Positions 28,080 through 39,448 of a stretch of 64,000 bases of DNA are shown here, piece after piece. Position 1 is the first letter of the stretch, and each line of letters opens with the position of its first letter. The DNA comes from Oleiagrimonas sp963747595 (GTDB lineage Bacteria; Pseudomonadota; Gammaproteobacteria; Xanthomonadales; Rhodanobacteraceae), in the NCBI GenBank assembly GCA_963747595.1, contig CAVVFO010000003.1, forward strand, positions 1 through 64,000, given 5' to 3'. The notes beneath the pieces are model-generated. The model saw nothing but the letters and a program-made list of their open reading frames with translations, ran no database searches and was not told the origin of the DNA. Both the position numbers and the translations under genes were made by a program.

Positions 28080-28502
28080 CTACCCGCCTTGATCGGTATT
28101 GACGAAGCCGATCTTCTTCATGCCCACTTCCTTGGCATCGGCCAATACCTTGGCAACAATGTCATACGAGGTGTTGTCGTTCGCCTTGATCTGGATTTCC
28201 GGCTGACGATCCACCGGCTTGGCTGCATACACTTCAAGCTGCAGCTTCAGGTCATTCTGCGACACCGGGACGTTGTTTAGGTACAGCTGACCGCCCGGGG
28301 TGATCCTCAACTTCAACGGAGATGGCGGATTCTTGGGCGGATGCTGGTCTTTGGTCGGCTGCGGCAGATCGATGCTGATCTGGTGGGTCAGCATGGGGGC
28401 GGTGATCATGAAGATGATCAGCAGCACCAGCATCACGTCCACCATCGGCGTGACGTTGATATCGGCCATCGGGCCGCCGGAACTGTTGGAACTGAAAGCC
28501 AT
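28080..28502 (-). CDS. exbD2: ExbD-type biopolymer transport protein, second copy
   Basis: A 140-residue inner-membrane protein with a single N-terminal helix (VMLVLLIIFMITAPML). The aspartate in NVTPMVDVMLVLL is the one needed for proton use in ExbD/TolR. The C-terminal part is periplasmic (SYDIVAKVLADAKEVGMKKIGFV). GGAGGATA precedes the ATG at 28502. It is the last gene of the tonB-exbB-exbD1-exbD2 operon; two unequal ExbD proteins are typical of Xanthomonas and its relatives. Confidence 0.93.
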   Translation of the reverse strand: MAFSSNSSGGPMADINVTPMVDVMLVLLIIFMITAPMLTHQISIDLPQPTKDQHPPKNPPSPLKLRITPGGQLYLNNVPVSQNDLKLQLEVYAAKPVDRQPEIQIKANDNTSYDIVAKVLADAKEVGMKKIGFVNTDQGG

Positions 28503-28614
28503 GTTTCTATCCTCCGGCGCGAGCGGCTTCATTGAAGCCGCGACGCACTCGATTCAATGTGCGCTGCGCCATGTTCTGAAAACTACTGCGTCGAGTGGTC
28601 CTGAGCGGGCGCCA

Positions 28615-29040
28615 TCACTTGGACTTGCTTTGACCCGTCGTGATGAAGCCTACATGGACCATGCCGGCATTCTTGGCATCCGTCAGGATTTCCTTGATCG
28701 ACTTGTACTTCGCGGTCTTCGCTGCACGGACGTGAAGTTCCGGCTGCGGGCTGTTACTGGCCGAAATGGCCAGCTTTGCCTTCAGCTCCGACTCCGACAC
28801 CTTGTTGTCGTTCCAGTACATGGTGCCATCTTCCTGGACAGCCAGATCGATCGGCTTCATTTGCTGATTTTTCTTGGTCACGTTGGGATTGGCATCCGGC
28901 AACGTGACCTTGATTTTATGCGACAACAGCGGAGCCGTGATCATGAAGATGATCAGGAGAACCAGCATCACGTCCACCATGGGCGTGACGTTGATTTCCG
29001 ACATTGGGCCCCCGCCGTTGCCGCCGGCGCTCATTGACAT
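28615..29040 (-). CDS. exbD1: ExbD-type biopolymer transport protein, first copy
   Basis: The 141-residue protein shares the MSEINVTPMVDVMLVLLIIFMITAPLL anchor block with its neighbour, but its periplasmic part differs (HKIKVTLPDANPNVTKKNQQMKPIDLAVQEDGTMYWNDN). It forms the proton-driven motor with ExbB and powers TonB. It follows exbB by 11 bases. The almost identical membrane segment and the diverged outer domain point to gene duplication and specialisation. Confidence 0.94.
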   Translation of the reverse strand: MSMSAGGNGGGPMSEINVTPMVDVMLVLLIIFMITAPLLSHKIKVTLPDANPNVTKKNQQMKPIDLAVQEDGTMYWNDNKVSESELKAKLAISASNSPQPELHVRAAKTAKYKSIKEILTDAKNAGMVHVGFITTGQSKSK

Positions 29041-29051
29041 GATTCAGACCC

Positions 29052-29873
29052 TCACTTCTGGGATGCGGGTGCCTTCGGTGCATCGCCCTCGACGCGCGCG
29101 CCAGTGGCGAAGAAATCATGCAGATCATGCGCGAATTCATCGAACTTGGCATACGTCAGACGGTTGGAACGCACATAGAAGTTGTACGCCAGCACGGCCG
29201 GGATGGCGGTAAACAGACCGAAGGCGGTCATGATCAGGGCCTCACCGACCGGACCTGCGACCGCGCCGATGCTTGCGTTGCCGCTGGCACCGATACGGAT
29301 GAGGGCGTTGTAGATACCCCACACAGTACCCAGCAGACCGACGAACGGAGCAGACGAGCCCACGGTGGCCAGCAGCGTCAGGCCACCTTCGAGACGAAGG
29401 CTCTCGCGGGCAACGGCCTGGCGCAGTGCCCGGTCGATGAACTCGGATCGACTGAGCGATTCAGCCAGACGACCGGCATCCGAACGCTGGTGGTGGGCCG
29501 CTGCCGACGCGCAATCCAAGGCGATCTTGGAGAACGGTTCGGATTTGGGCTGTTTTTCCATCTCGCGAATGGATTCCTGCGCCGAGGGATTGTGCCAGAA
29601 GGCCTGGATGACCTTGTCGGCACGGGCACGCACCATCGTATTGCGGATGAAGTTGGCGATGATGAAGTACCACGACAGGAGCGACATCACCAGAAGAACG
29701 ATGAAGACGATCCACCCGACGACACCGAAGTGCTGGATGAGGTTGCCGAAACCGGCCTGCGCCATCGCGTGGGCGTTGGAGTCGGTCCCCATCCCGGGCA
29801 GTCCTGCGGAGGCGCCGGCAGAGGGGAAGTTGCCTGCCGAAGAGGCAGTTGCAGCAGAGGAGTCTTGGAACAT
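29052..29873 (-). CDS. exbB: ExbB-type proton channel protein
   Basis: A 273-residue protein of the MotA/TolQ/ExbB family with three membrane helices: VGWIVFIVLLVMSLLSWYFII, LTLLATVGSSAPFVGLLGTVWGIYNA and ALIMTAFGLFTAIPAVLAYNFY. The GLLGTVWG and GEALIMTAFGLFTAIPAV blocks are diagnostic. The N-terminal 45 residues are low in complexity (serine, alanine, glycine). The ATG at 29873 is used here because the MTLKGSV extension has no ribosome site. Confidence 0.94.
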   Translation of the reverse strand: MFQDSSAATASSAGNFPSAGASAGLPGMGTDSNAHAMAQAGFGNLIQHFGVVGWIVFIVLLVMSLLSWYFIIANFIRNTMVRARADKVIQAFWHNPSAQESIREMEKQPKSEPFSKIALDCASAAAHHQRSDAGRLAESLSRSEFIDRALRQAVARESLRLEGGLTLLATVGSSAPFVGLLGTVWGIYNALIRIGASGNASIGAVAGPVGEALIMTAFGLFTAIPAVLAYNFYVRSNRLTYAKFDEFAHDLHDFFATGARVEGDAPKAPASQK

Positions 29874-29918
29874 AACGCTACCCTTGAGAGTCAAGCAGAA
29901 CTGTAACTGTCTGCACAG

Positions 29919-30578
29919 TTAAAGATTGTTCAAATTGAAGGTGACCGGAATGCGTGCCCATCCCTCATAGGGTTGGCCTCCGCGTGTGCCGGGGTTGTAG
30001 TGAAGCCGTTCGGCCCAGCGTTTCGCTGCGCGGTCAAGCTCACGATAGCCACTGGATTTCTCGACCTTGATTTTCTGTGCGTGGCCGTTGGTGCCCACCA
30101 GGACAAGGAGAATGACTTGCCCTGTATGACGCTGACGCACGGCCTGTGGCGGATAGCGCGGCTTGATACCAGCACTGAGGCTGATGTTCTTGCTCGGCGC
30201 AATCGTCTTCGGCGGTGCCGGGGGTGCCGGGGGTGCCGGCGGCGGCGCCGGCGTGGACATCACCGTATGCTCCTGCGTCGGCGGCGGCGGGGCCGGCGGC
30301 GGTGGGGTCGGCGGCGGCGGCTGCTTCACGATCTTCGGCGGCGGCGGCTGCTTGGGTGGTTTCGGCGGCGGCGGCGGCGGCGGCGGTGGTGGTGGCGGTG
30401 GTGGAATGAAGCTGATGTGAACCACCTTGCTTTCTTGCTTTTCCTTCGCCTGCGGTGGCGCTGCCGGGGCTGCCAGCAACAGGAAAGCGAACGCATGCAC
30501 CGCAATAGCCGCAGCCAAAGCGAACGTACGCCCCCATTTGAACGGCTCGCGGCCGGAATTGTCAGTGCTTGATGCCAT
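29919..30578 (-). CDS. tonB: TonB energy transducer
   Basis: The 219-residue protein has an N-terminal helix (TFALAAAIAVHAFAFLLLAA) for contact with ExbB/ExbD. A long proline domain follows, including 14 prolines in a row at residues 59-72, which spans the periplasm. The C-terminal domain is PRYPPQAVRQRHTGQVILLVLVGTNGHAQKIKVEKSSGYRELDRAAKRWAERLHYNPG, where it binds the TonB box of outer-membrane receptors. It is the first gene of its operon, and the codons of the proline run make a GGC/GGT repeat on the plus strand. Confidence 0.95.
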   Translation of the reverse strand: MASSTDNSGREPFKWGRTFALAAAIAVHAFAFLLLAAPAAPPQAKEKQESKVVHISFIPPPPPPPPPPPPPPKPPKQPPPPKIVKQPPPPTPPPPAPPPPTQEHTVMSTPAPPPAPPAPPAPPKTIAPSKNISLSAGIKPRYPPQAVRQRHTGQVILLVLVGTNGHAQKIKVEKSSGYRELDRAAKRWAERLHYNPGTRGGQPYEGWARIPVTFNLNNL

Positions 30579-30769
30579 CAGTCAAAACTATATGTCAATC
30601 GTGGTCCAGCGCTTCCTGAAACGGGACAGCCGCAAGCGCGGTTGATGTCGCCCGGTTCCTGGAAAGCGGGTAAGGAATCCAAGTTACACTAGCGTCGGCC
30701 GTTTGTATAGGCCTGATTTTGCTGCGGAAAAGACGTTTCCGTTCAGCAACTTGGGGCATGTTTGCAGGG

Positions 30770-32065
30770 TCAGTGACCGGCGCTCTTGAGCCATTTTTTG
30801 GCTTGCGCACTGGTCTTGGGATCCTGTGCGGCCTTTTTCATGGCAGCCACTGCCGCAGATTTGTGCTTCAAGCCCTGCTCCGACTGCGCCAACAACATGT
30901 ACCCACGCCCCGGACTCTTCAGTCCCTTGCTGATGGCGTCCTTGGCGGCCTTGCGGCCCTCCCGGTATTTGCCGGCGTTGTTGTAGACCTGGGCCAGAAT
31001 CAGGTCGGACTGGCCATCAGTGGCCAACGGGGCCGCCTTCTTGTAGGCATCGATGGCGTCGTTGGTGTTGCCTGCCGTGTAGGCTGCGTCGCCCTCGAGC
31101 TTGTAGACCTCATAGCCGGGCTTGAGAATGCCCTTTTTCAAACCTTCCTGCACCACTTGCTGCGCCTTCTTGGCGTTGGCCGTGGACTTGGCATCGGAAC
31201 TCTGGTTCTGACCGATGAGCAAGTACAGCTTGGCCATGTTCATGTAGTCGTCTTTGCTCTTCAGCGCGCCGTTGCTGCGCGCCTTTTCCATCAGCTGCAA
31301 CGCCTGCGGATATTTCTTGGACTGCACCAGCACCGAGACCGCATTGTGCAGAGCGGCGCTGTCGTTGGGATTGGCGGCAGCCTGCTGTTCAGCCAGCTTT
31401 GCTGCGGCATCCGAGTTGCCGGTCTGGGAGTAGCTGGCCATGAGAATCTGCGACCAGTTCGCCTTGGGCTTGTCGGTCATCGACATCGCCTTCTTCATGG
31501 CGGTGATCGCCTGCGGGTATTTCTGCAGGCGGTAGTCGATATTGCCTTCCAGCGCATAGGAATCGGCGGTTTCCCGCTTTCCCTGGGCGCGCCATTTGTG
31601 CAAGGTGGCCAAGGCTTGGGAATACTGCTTGTCGACCAGCTGGAATTGCGCCAGCTCGTACATCAGCTGGAAATAGGTGTCATTGGGCATGACACCGATG
31701 TCCAGGGATTTCTGCAGATCAGCAATCGCGCCCTTGGTGTCACCCCCGTTGTACTTGAGGTTTGCCAAGCCCTGTAGAGCCATGGCCTGGGCGTATTTGC
31801 TGTTGGTGTCCTTTCCGCTGGCCATCGGCTGCAGAATCTTTTGCGCCTTGGCCTTGTCGCCGGACTGGATGGCATTCAAGCCCTTGTTGAGCTTTTCCTG
31901 ATCCGAACGCTTGTGCAGATCGAGCTTGGGCGCCTGCCGGGTCGCGTTGGGGTACTGCGACTTGGTTTTGGCATCGTGCTGCGGCCTGGCAACAGCAGCG
32001 CCGCCTGTGAACATCAGCGCCAGCGCAATTGCGGCCAGCGTCCTGGAGAATGATCCCAGCTTCAT
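30770..32065 (-). CDS. Exported tetratricopeptide-repeat protein next to tonB
   Basis: A 431-residue protein with a signal peptide (MKLGSFSRTLAAIALALMFTGGAAVA), then about ten helical repeats such as ALQGLANLKYNGGDTKGAIADLQKSL and SYALEGNIDYRLQKYPQAITAMKKAM. It is likely periplasmic or membrane-linked and may scaffold a complex. It lies between gyrB and tonB on the same strand, 191 bases before tonB. Xanthomonas genomes have TonB-linked TPR proteins in this neighbourhood, so a role with the TonB system is a fair inference. Confidence 0.85.
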   Translation of the reverse strand: MKLGSFSRTLAAIALALMFTGGAAVARPQHDAKTKSQYPNATRQAPKLDLHKRSDQEKLNKGLNAIQSGDKAKAQKILQPMASGKDTNSKYAQAMALQGLANLKYNGGDTKGAIADLQKSLDIGVMPNDTYFQLMYELAQFQLVDKQYSQALATLHKWRAQGKRETADSYALEGNIDYRLQKYPQAITAMKKAMSMTDKPKANWSQILMASYSQTGNSDAAAKLAEQQAAANPNDSAALHNAVSVLVQSKKYPQALQLMEKARSNGALKSKDDYMNMAKLYLLIGQNQSSDAKSTANAKKAQQVVQEGLKKGILKPGYEVYKLEGDAAYTAGNTNDAIDAYKKAAPLATDGQSDLILAQVYNNAGKYREGRKAAKDAISKGLKSPGRGYMLLAQSEQGLKHKSAAVAAMKKAAQDPKTSAQAKKWLKSAGH

Positions 32066-32330
32066 GGCATACCTCGTGGAGTGCATCGTGCCGTGAGACA
32101 CGTGGGGGGAAGGGTCGAGACTAACTGCACCAAGGGAATAATCTCAAGTCGCAATGCACCATGGCAAGCGGCGGATTTTGTTAGGTTTTCGTTCCGGACA
32201 CGCATACGACGACGCGGGAGTTCCATGCTGCACCGCAACATGTGCGTGCTACTCGAGAGACCCTCGTCCCTTGAGCCCTCCCGCGCGCTTGCGCGAGAGG
32301 CTCTCTGCGGATCGCCCTCCCGGGGGGAAA

Positions 32331-34742
<2,412 letters not shown>

Positions 34743-34809
34743 GCGCTGCCCGATCGGCCCGACGTGCACCATCGGGCATTGAGAGGAGAAAAACTGTCGA
34801 TCTTTTGCA

Positions 34810-35892
34810 TTATAGCAGGCGGCGCACTGCACCCTGTTCCACGTGGAACATGCGTGATGCGCGGCTACGCAACAGCTCAGGACAACTGGTGCCGGTCACC
34901 AGGATCTGCGCCTCCTGTGCTTGCAACTGCGCGATCACGGCCTCCTGATGCGCCTGATCCAGCTCGGAGGCGAGATCGTCGAGACACACGAGGGGCCAGT
35001 CCTGATGCACCTGAGCATGCACGGCAGCCTGCGCCAGGATGCATGCCAGCGCGACCAGCTTGGTCTGACCCCGCGAAAGATGGTCCCGCAGGGGTGCCAA
35101 CTCCAGACTCAGCCCCCAATCGGCGCGATGGGCGCCGTGATGTGTGAATCCCCGAGCACGGTCCCGCTCCCGACGGTGCCTCAACAACACCTCGAGCGGT
35201 ACTTCATCCGGCCAGCCGCGACGATACGTGACGCGCGGCGCTCCCAGCTCCGGCAGGAACCGGGACAACAGCGTCAACAGGTGAGGCTCCAGGAGCTGCA
35301 GGTAGGTCATTCGTTCCCCGTCCAGCGTCGCTGCGTGAGTCGCCAGCTCGCTTTCCCACGCGTCGAACTGGGGGTCGCTCAGGGCGCCGGGGGACCGCAG
35401 TAATGCGTTGCGCTGGCGCAATGCCCGTTGATACCGCCGCCACGTGGGGAGAAACTCGTGTTTCACGTGAAACGTGCCCCAGTCGAGAAAGCGCCGCCGT
35501 TCGTCTGCCGCTCCGGAGATCAGGGCGTGTGAGCCGGGTTCAAAGCACGTGACGGCGCAATGACGTACCAGTTCGCTTACCGTACGCACATCCTGGCCGT
35601 CCACCCGCAGTATCCACTGCCCCTTGTGCCGCCCCGCACCCAGCCGCCTGATGCGTTCCCGCGCATCCTGCCACTCACCATAGACAACGAATCCGTCGCT
35701 TCCCCGCTGCACCAGGATATCTCGCGGCCCGGAGCGGAAGGTGTGCCCATGCGAAAGCAGGAACGCCGCTTCCAGAATGCTGCTCTTTCCCGCGCCATTG
35801 GCGCCCACCAGTACATTGAGAGTTGACGCCAGCGATAGCTCGACCGCGCCCAGGTTGCGCAGTCGCTCAATGCGCAACTTCAGCAAGCGCAT
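34810..35892 (-). CDS. recF: DNA replication and repair protein RecF
   Basis: A 360-residue SMC-like ATPase that loads RecA at gaps. Walker A is GANGAGKSS (30-38), and LVCLDDLASELD is the Walker B region. The signature motif is in DHLSRGQTKLVALA. CGGAGG precedes the ATG at 35892. It has the classic place between dnaN and gyrB, 76 bases after dnaN. Confidence 0.95.
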   Translation of the reverse strand: MRLLKLRIERLRNLGAVELSLASTLNVLVGANGAGKSSILEAAFLLSHGHTFRSGPRDILVQRGSDGFVVYGEWQDARERIRRLGAGRHKGQWILRVDGQDVRTVSELVRHCAVTCFEPGSHALISGAADERRRFLDWGTFHVKHEFLPTWRRYQRALRQRNALLRSPGALSDPQFDAWESELATHAATLDGERMTYLQLLEPHLLTLLSRFLPELGAPRVTYRRGWPDEVPLEVLLRHRRERDRARGFTHHGAHRADWGLSLELAPLRDHLSRGQTKLVALACILAQAAVHAQVHQDWPLVCLDDLASELDQAHQEAVIAQLQAQEAQILVTGTSCPELLRSRASRMFHVEQGAVRRLL

Positions 35893-35968
35893 GACGGCCT
35901 CCGGAAATGACGACGCCGGGCGATGCGTGCATCGAACCCGGCGTCGTGAGCGTGCATGTTCCGGATCA

Positions 35969-37069
35969 TCAAAGGCGCAGTGGCATGACCACATGGCGCG
36001 CGCTGTCATCGTCCCGGTCCTGCAGCAGACAGCTGGATTGCGCATCGCGCAGATTCAGCTGCACGTGCTCTCCACGCAGCACGCCCAACGCATCCAGCAG
36101 ATACCCGACATTGAACCCGACTGCCAGTTCGTCGATACGGGTGTCGACCTCCAGCTCTTCCACCGCTTCTTCCTGCTCCGGATTGTGCGCCACGATGCGT
36201 AACCGTCCGGGGCTCATCTCCAGCTTCACGCCACGGTACTTCTCGTTGGACAGGATGGCTGCGCGCTGCAGGGCCGCCCGCAAGTCATCGCGGGGCACAT
36301 CCACAGTCTTGTCGGCGCCAATGGGAATCACGCTCTGATAATCTGGGAAGCGGCCATCGATCAGCTTCGAGGTGAAGACCACATCACCGCGCCGCACCCG
36401 CAGATGATTACGGCCAAACTCCAGCTCCACGTCCCCTTCGCCGCTTTCGAACAAGCCACTGAGCTCCAGGACCCCCTTGCGCGGAATGATGATCTGTCGC
36501 CCTGTCTCGACGCCCTCGGCCAGGGCCACTTCCGCCATGGCCAGCCGGTGGCCGTCGGTAGTCACACAACGCAGAGTGTGTTCGTCAAGGTCCAGCAACA
36601 TGCCGTTCAAGTAGTAGCGCACATCCTGGTTGGCCATCGCGAACGCGGTACGTTCCATCAGGCTTTTCAGATCCGCTTCCGGCAGGCGTACGCGCTGCAC
36701 CAGTTCGATTTCCTCGATCAGGGGAAATTCCGTGGCAGGCAATGTGGCCAGGGTGAAGCGGCTGCGGCCTGCGTGTAACGCCACACGTTCCCCCGTCTGT
36801 TTCAGTTTGATCTGCGCTCCATCCGGCAGCGCGCGCACGATGTCGAACAGTTTGCGGGCGGGAATGGTGACCTCACCTTCCGCTGCAACCTGCACGTTGC
36901 TGGTGGCCGACATCTCGACCTCCAGGTCGGTGCCGGTCAACGCGACGGCGTCACCTTGCACGCGAACCAGAAGATTGGCCAGAACAGGCAGTGTCTGGCG
37001 ACGCTCTACCACGCCGACCACTTGCTGCAATGGCTTGAGCAGAACTTCGCGCTGAATGCTGAATTGCAT
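35969..37069 (-). CDS. dnaN: DNA polymerase III beta subunit (sliding clamp)
   Basis: The 366-residue clamp has three repeated domains and the expected N-terminus MQFSIQREVLLKPLQQVVGVVERRQTLPVLANLLV. The C-terminus ARHVVMPLRL is the standard clamp tail. It follows dnaA on the same strand, with the origin region between them. Confidence 0.97.
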   Translation of the reverse strand: MQFSIQREVLLKPLQQVVGVVERRQTLPVLANLLVRVQGDAVALTGTDLEVEMSATSNVQVAAEGEVTIPARKLFDIVRALPDGAQIKLKQTGERVALHAGRSRFTLATLPATEFPLIEEIELVQRVRLPEADLKSLMERTAFAMANQDVRYYLNGMLLDLDEHTLRCVTTDGHRLAMAEVALAEGVETGRQIIIPRKGVLELSGLFESGEGDVELEFGRNHLRVRRGDVVFTSKLIDGRFPDYQSVIPIGADKTVDVPRDDLRAALQRAAILSNEKYRGVKLEMSPGRLRIVAHNPEQEEAVEELEVDTRIDELAVGFNVGYLLDALGVLRGEHVQLNLRDAQSSCLLQDRDDDSARHVVMPLRL

Positions 37070-37139
37070 GTCTTTGATGCCCCTTGGTCCTGATTCGCTG
37101 CTCTTAAGCTCTTTGTAGATGGAAAAGAAAAAGCAGTAG

Positions 37140-37290
37140 TAGCTGGCTCTGTGTGTATCTGTAAAACTCTTCTTTATCTTTATATATCAAACGCTTGCGC
37201 TTGACAGGGGCGTTAACCCGAAGGCTGCGCGGCTGTGCGCAGCCTGTGGATAACATTGCCGCTTCGGCGCATTCACCGGTTATCCACAGG
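37140..37290. other. oriC: Probable origin of replication (oriC)
   Basis: Between dnaN and dnaA are two perfect DnaA boxes facing each other: TGTGGATAA at 37245-37253 and TTATCCACA at 37280-37288. Next to them is the most A+T-rich stretch of the neighbourhood (37150-37192, with TTTATCTTTATATATCAAA), a likely unwinding element. Gene order on both sides agrees. Only two perfect boxes are visible, so further degenerate boxes are probably used. The dnaN promoter must lie in the same region. Confidence 0.75.
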
Positions 37291-37293
37291 ATC

Positions 37294-38616
37294 TCAGCCT
37301 GTGAGTATACGGATCAATTGCTCCCAATCCTGCATCATGCGCACATCTTTTTCGCGCAAACCCCGGATGGTACGACAGGCGTGCAGCACGGTGGTGTGGT
37401 CGCGGCCCCCGAATGCCTCGCCGATTTCAGGCAGGCTGTGCTCGGTCAGCTCCTTGGACAGCGCCATGGCGAACTGCCGCGGCCTGGCGAGGGAGCGCAC
37501 GCGACGCTTGGACAGCAGGTCCGAGAGGCGCACCTGATAGTAGTCGGCGACCGTCTTCTGGATGTTCGGCACCGTCACCGCCTGAGCGTGCGTGCTCAAC
37601 AGGTCGCGCAATGTTTCCTGGGCAAAATCGGCGGTGATCGGCCGGCCAAAGAAATGTGCCCGCGCCGCAAGCGTGTTCAACGCGCCTTCCAGATCGCGCA
37701 CATTGGAGCGGATGCGGCGCGCCAGAAGCATGGCCACGTCCTCGGGGATCACAACGCCCTTGTCCTGGGCCTTGGACAGCAGGATGGCCGCGCGTGTCTC
37801 GAAATCCGGCGGTTCGATGGCCACCGACAGGCCCCACCCCAGGCGCGACTTCAGCCGCGGCTCGAGCTTGTCCACTTCCTTGGGATAGCGATCACAGGTG
37901 AGGATGATCTGCTGCTTGGATTCAAACAGCGCATTGAACGTGTGGAAGAATTCTTCCTGCGTGGTGTCCTTGCCGGCAAAGAACTGGATGTCGTCGATCA
38001 GCAACGCGTCGACCGAGCGGAAGCGCTGCTTGAACGCATTCATGCTTTTGGTGCGCAGCGCCTCGATCATGGAACCGACGAATTGCTCGGAACGCAGGTA
38101 CAGCACCTTGGTCCCAGGCTTCTGTTCGCAGATGAGATTGCCGGCGGCGTGCATGAGATGGGTTTTGCCGAGGCCTGTGCCGCCGTAAAGCAGCAACGGG
38201 TTGTAGGCGCGCCCCGGATTTTGCGCCACCTGCATGGCCGCGGCCTTGCCCAGCTGGTTGGATTTGCCCTCGACGAAGGTTTCGAAGGTGTAATGCGGAT
38301 CCAGATGATGATCGTGCGGCGTCTCGGGCACAGGCGGTGTGCGTGACGCTTGCGGCTTGGCCGGCGTGGCCCGCGCGTGCGCCGACCCCACCACGATGCG
38401 CACCGGCGTAGGCCGGCCCGCCTGATGATCGACCACGGCCTGGATATGTTCGAGATGGTCGCTGCGCACCACGTCCAGCGTGTAGGCGTTGGGCGCATAA
38501 AGGGTCAGACCCTCGTCGTCTTCGCGTGCCTGCAGCGGCATCAGCCACGTATTCAGGTCCTCCGCGCCCAGTTCGCCTTCCAGACGCCCGAGACAGCGCC
38601 GCCACAAATCGCTCAT
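37294..38616 (-). CDS. dnaA: Chromosomal replication initiator protein DnaA
   Basis: A 440-residue AAA+ initiator. The domain I start is MSDLWRRCLGRLEGELGAEDLNTWLMPLQA. The proline-rich linker spans about 82-105. Walker A is GGTGLGKT (145-152), and Walker B is LLIDDIQFF. The DNA-binding signature is GGRDHTTVLHACRTIRGL. AGAGGATTC precedes the ATG at 38616, so the 10-codon longer frame is set aside. Confidence 0.97.
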   Translation of the reverse strand: MSDLWRRCLGRLEGELGAEDLNTWLMPLQAREDDEGLTLYAPNAYTLDVVRSDHLEHIQAVVDHQAGRPTPVRIVVGSAHARATPAKPQASRTPPVPETPHDHHLDPHYTFETFVEGKSNQLGKAAAMQVAQNPGRAYNPLLLYGGTGLGKTHLMHAAGNLICEQKPGTKVLYLRSEQFVGSMIEALRTKSMNAFKQRFRSVDALLIDDIQFFAGKDTTQEEFFHTFNALFESKQQIILTCDRYPKEVDKLEPRLKSRLGWGLSVAIEPPDFETRAAILLSKAQDKGVVIPEDVAMLLARRIRSNVRDLEGALNTLAARAHFFGRPITADFAQETLRDLLSTHAQAVTVPNIQKTVADYYQVRLSDLLSKRRVRSLARPRQFAMALSKELTEHSLPEIGEAFGGRDHTTVLHACRTIRGLREKDVRMMQDWEQLIRILTG

Positions 38617-38650
38617 GAATCCTCTACCATTGGGTGGATGCGCCAAACAC

Positions 38651-38678
38651 GCTGATACAGACCGGCAAGTCTATCAGC
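38651..38678. promoter_or_regulatory. Spaced inverted repeat in the dnaA/rpmH divergent region
   Basis: GCTGATA and TATCAGC form perfect 7-bp arms 14 bases apart, 35 bases upstream of dnaA. The position would suit an operator or a promoter part for dnaA. No known consensus is matched. Confidence 0.3.
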
Positions 38679-38730
38679 CTGCGAGGGGTTCGTTGGCCAC
38701 ATGCTGCACGTCGAGGCGACACCCGCCGCC

Positions 38731-38759
38731 TTGACATGGCAACGTCTGAACGACATACT
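38731..38759 (+). promoter_or_regulatory. Sigma-70 promoter of rpmH
   Basis: TTGACA (38731-38736), a 17-base spacer and CATACT (38754-38759) make a near-consensus promoter 43 bases before the rpmH start. It should drive the rpmH-rnpA-yidC-mnmE run. Confidence 0.75.
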
Positions 38760-38801
38760 CCCGCGTCTTTTTCCCACCTTTCACAACCCAAGGAGGAAGC
38801 C

Positions 38802-38936
38802 GTGAAGCGGACCTTCCAGCCAAGCAAGCTCAAGCGCGCCCGCACGCACGGCTTCCGTGCCCGCATGCGCACAGCCGATGGACGCAAGATCATCAATGCG
38901 CGCCGTGCCAAGGGCCGCAAGCGCCTGATTCCCTAA
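38802..38936 (+). CDS. rpmH: Large ribosomal subunit protein bL34
   Basis: The 44-residue, highly basic protein KRTFQPSKLKRARTHGF...ARRAKGRKRLIP is unmistakable L34. It starts with GTG at 38802, with AGGAGG six bases upstream. It is the first gene after the origin on the rightward side, 12 bases before rnpA. Confidence 0.97.
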   Translation: MKRTFQPSKLKRARTHGFRARMRTADGRKIINARRAKGRKRLIP

Positions 38937-38948
38937 GTACCCTCAGTC

Positions 38949-39332
38949 ATGCGTGCCGCCGGTCTGCCGCGCGATGCGCGGATTCGACGTGCCGCGGACT
39001 TTGCTGCGCTGCGCGTGCCGGGTGGCCGTTTGAACAGCCCCAGCTTCCGGCTCAGGTACATTCGCAGTCCGATGGATCACGCACGGCTCGGTCTGGCCGT
39101 CTCGCGTCGGGTCTCGAAGCGGGCCGTGGAACGCAACCGCATCAAGCGTGCGGTGCGCGAGTCGTTTCGTCGCGCTCGCCTGGCGATGCCGGCGGTCGAT
39201 ATCCTGGTGATCGCGCGACATGATGCCGTTGCCCTCAGCGGCGCCGAGCTGATGGCGGAGCTCGACCGCCTGTGGCCGCGCCTGCGCCTGCCGCGCCAGA
39301 CGGTAGCGGCAGGCGTCACGTCGGGGCGTTGA
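38949..39332 (+). CDS. rnpA: Ribonuclease P protein component
   Basis: This 127-residue basic protein is the protein subunit of RNase P, which trims the 5' end of tRNA precursors. RNRIKRAVRESFR is the RNA-binding signature; RLGLAVSRRVSKRAVE precedes it. No yidD frame is visible between rnpA and yidC, where it often lies; that gap of 116 bases is too short for it. Confidence 0.95.
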   Translation: MRAAGLPRDARIRRAADFAALRVPGGRLNSPSFRLRYIRSPMDHARLGLAVSRRVSKRAVERNRIKRAVRESFRRARLAMPAVDILVIARHDAVALSGAELMAELDRLWPRLRLPRQTVAAGVTSGR

Positions 39333-39448
39333 TCCGGCATGTCCGCGACCCCGCCGGTGCCACGCGGATCAGATCTGCTCGCGCCACGCCTGCACACACA
39401 AGGATCCGGCCCGGCGCCGGATGATGCCTTCAACGGACGTCTCCCGCA

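Noticed and set aside
30361..30411. GGC/GGT repeat as a microsatellite
   Set aside because: It is the complement of the proline codons in the periplasmic linker of tonB and is explained by coding.
32066..32330. 90-codon frame between gyrB and the TPR gene
   Set aside because: It lacks a ribosome site and a family; the interval is better read as gyrB end plus TPR promoter region.
39333..39448. yidD gene between rnpA and yidC
   Set aside because: The gap is only 116 bases and shows no YidD-like frame.
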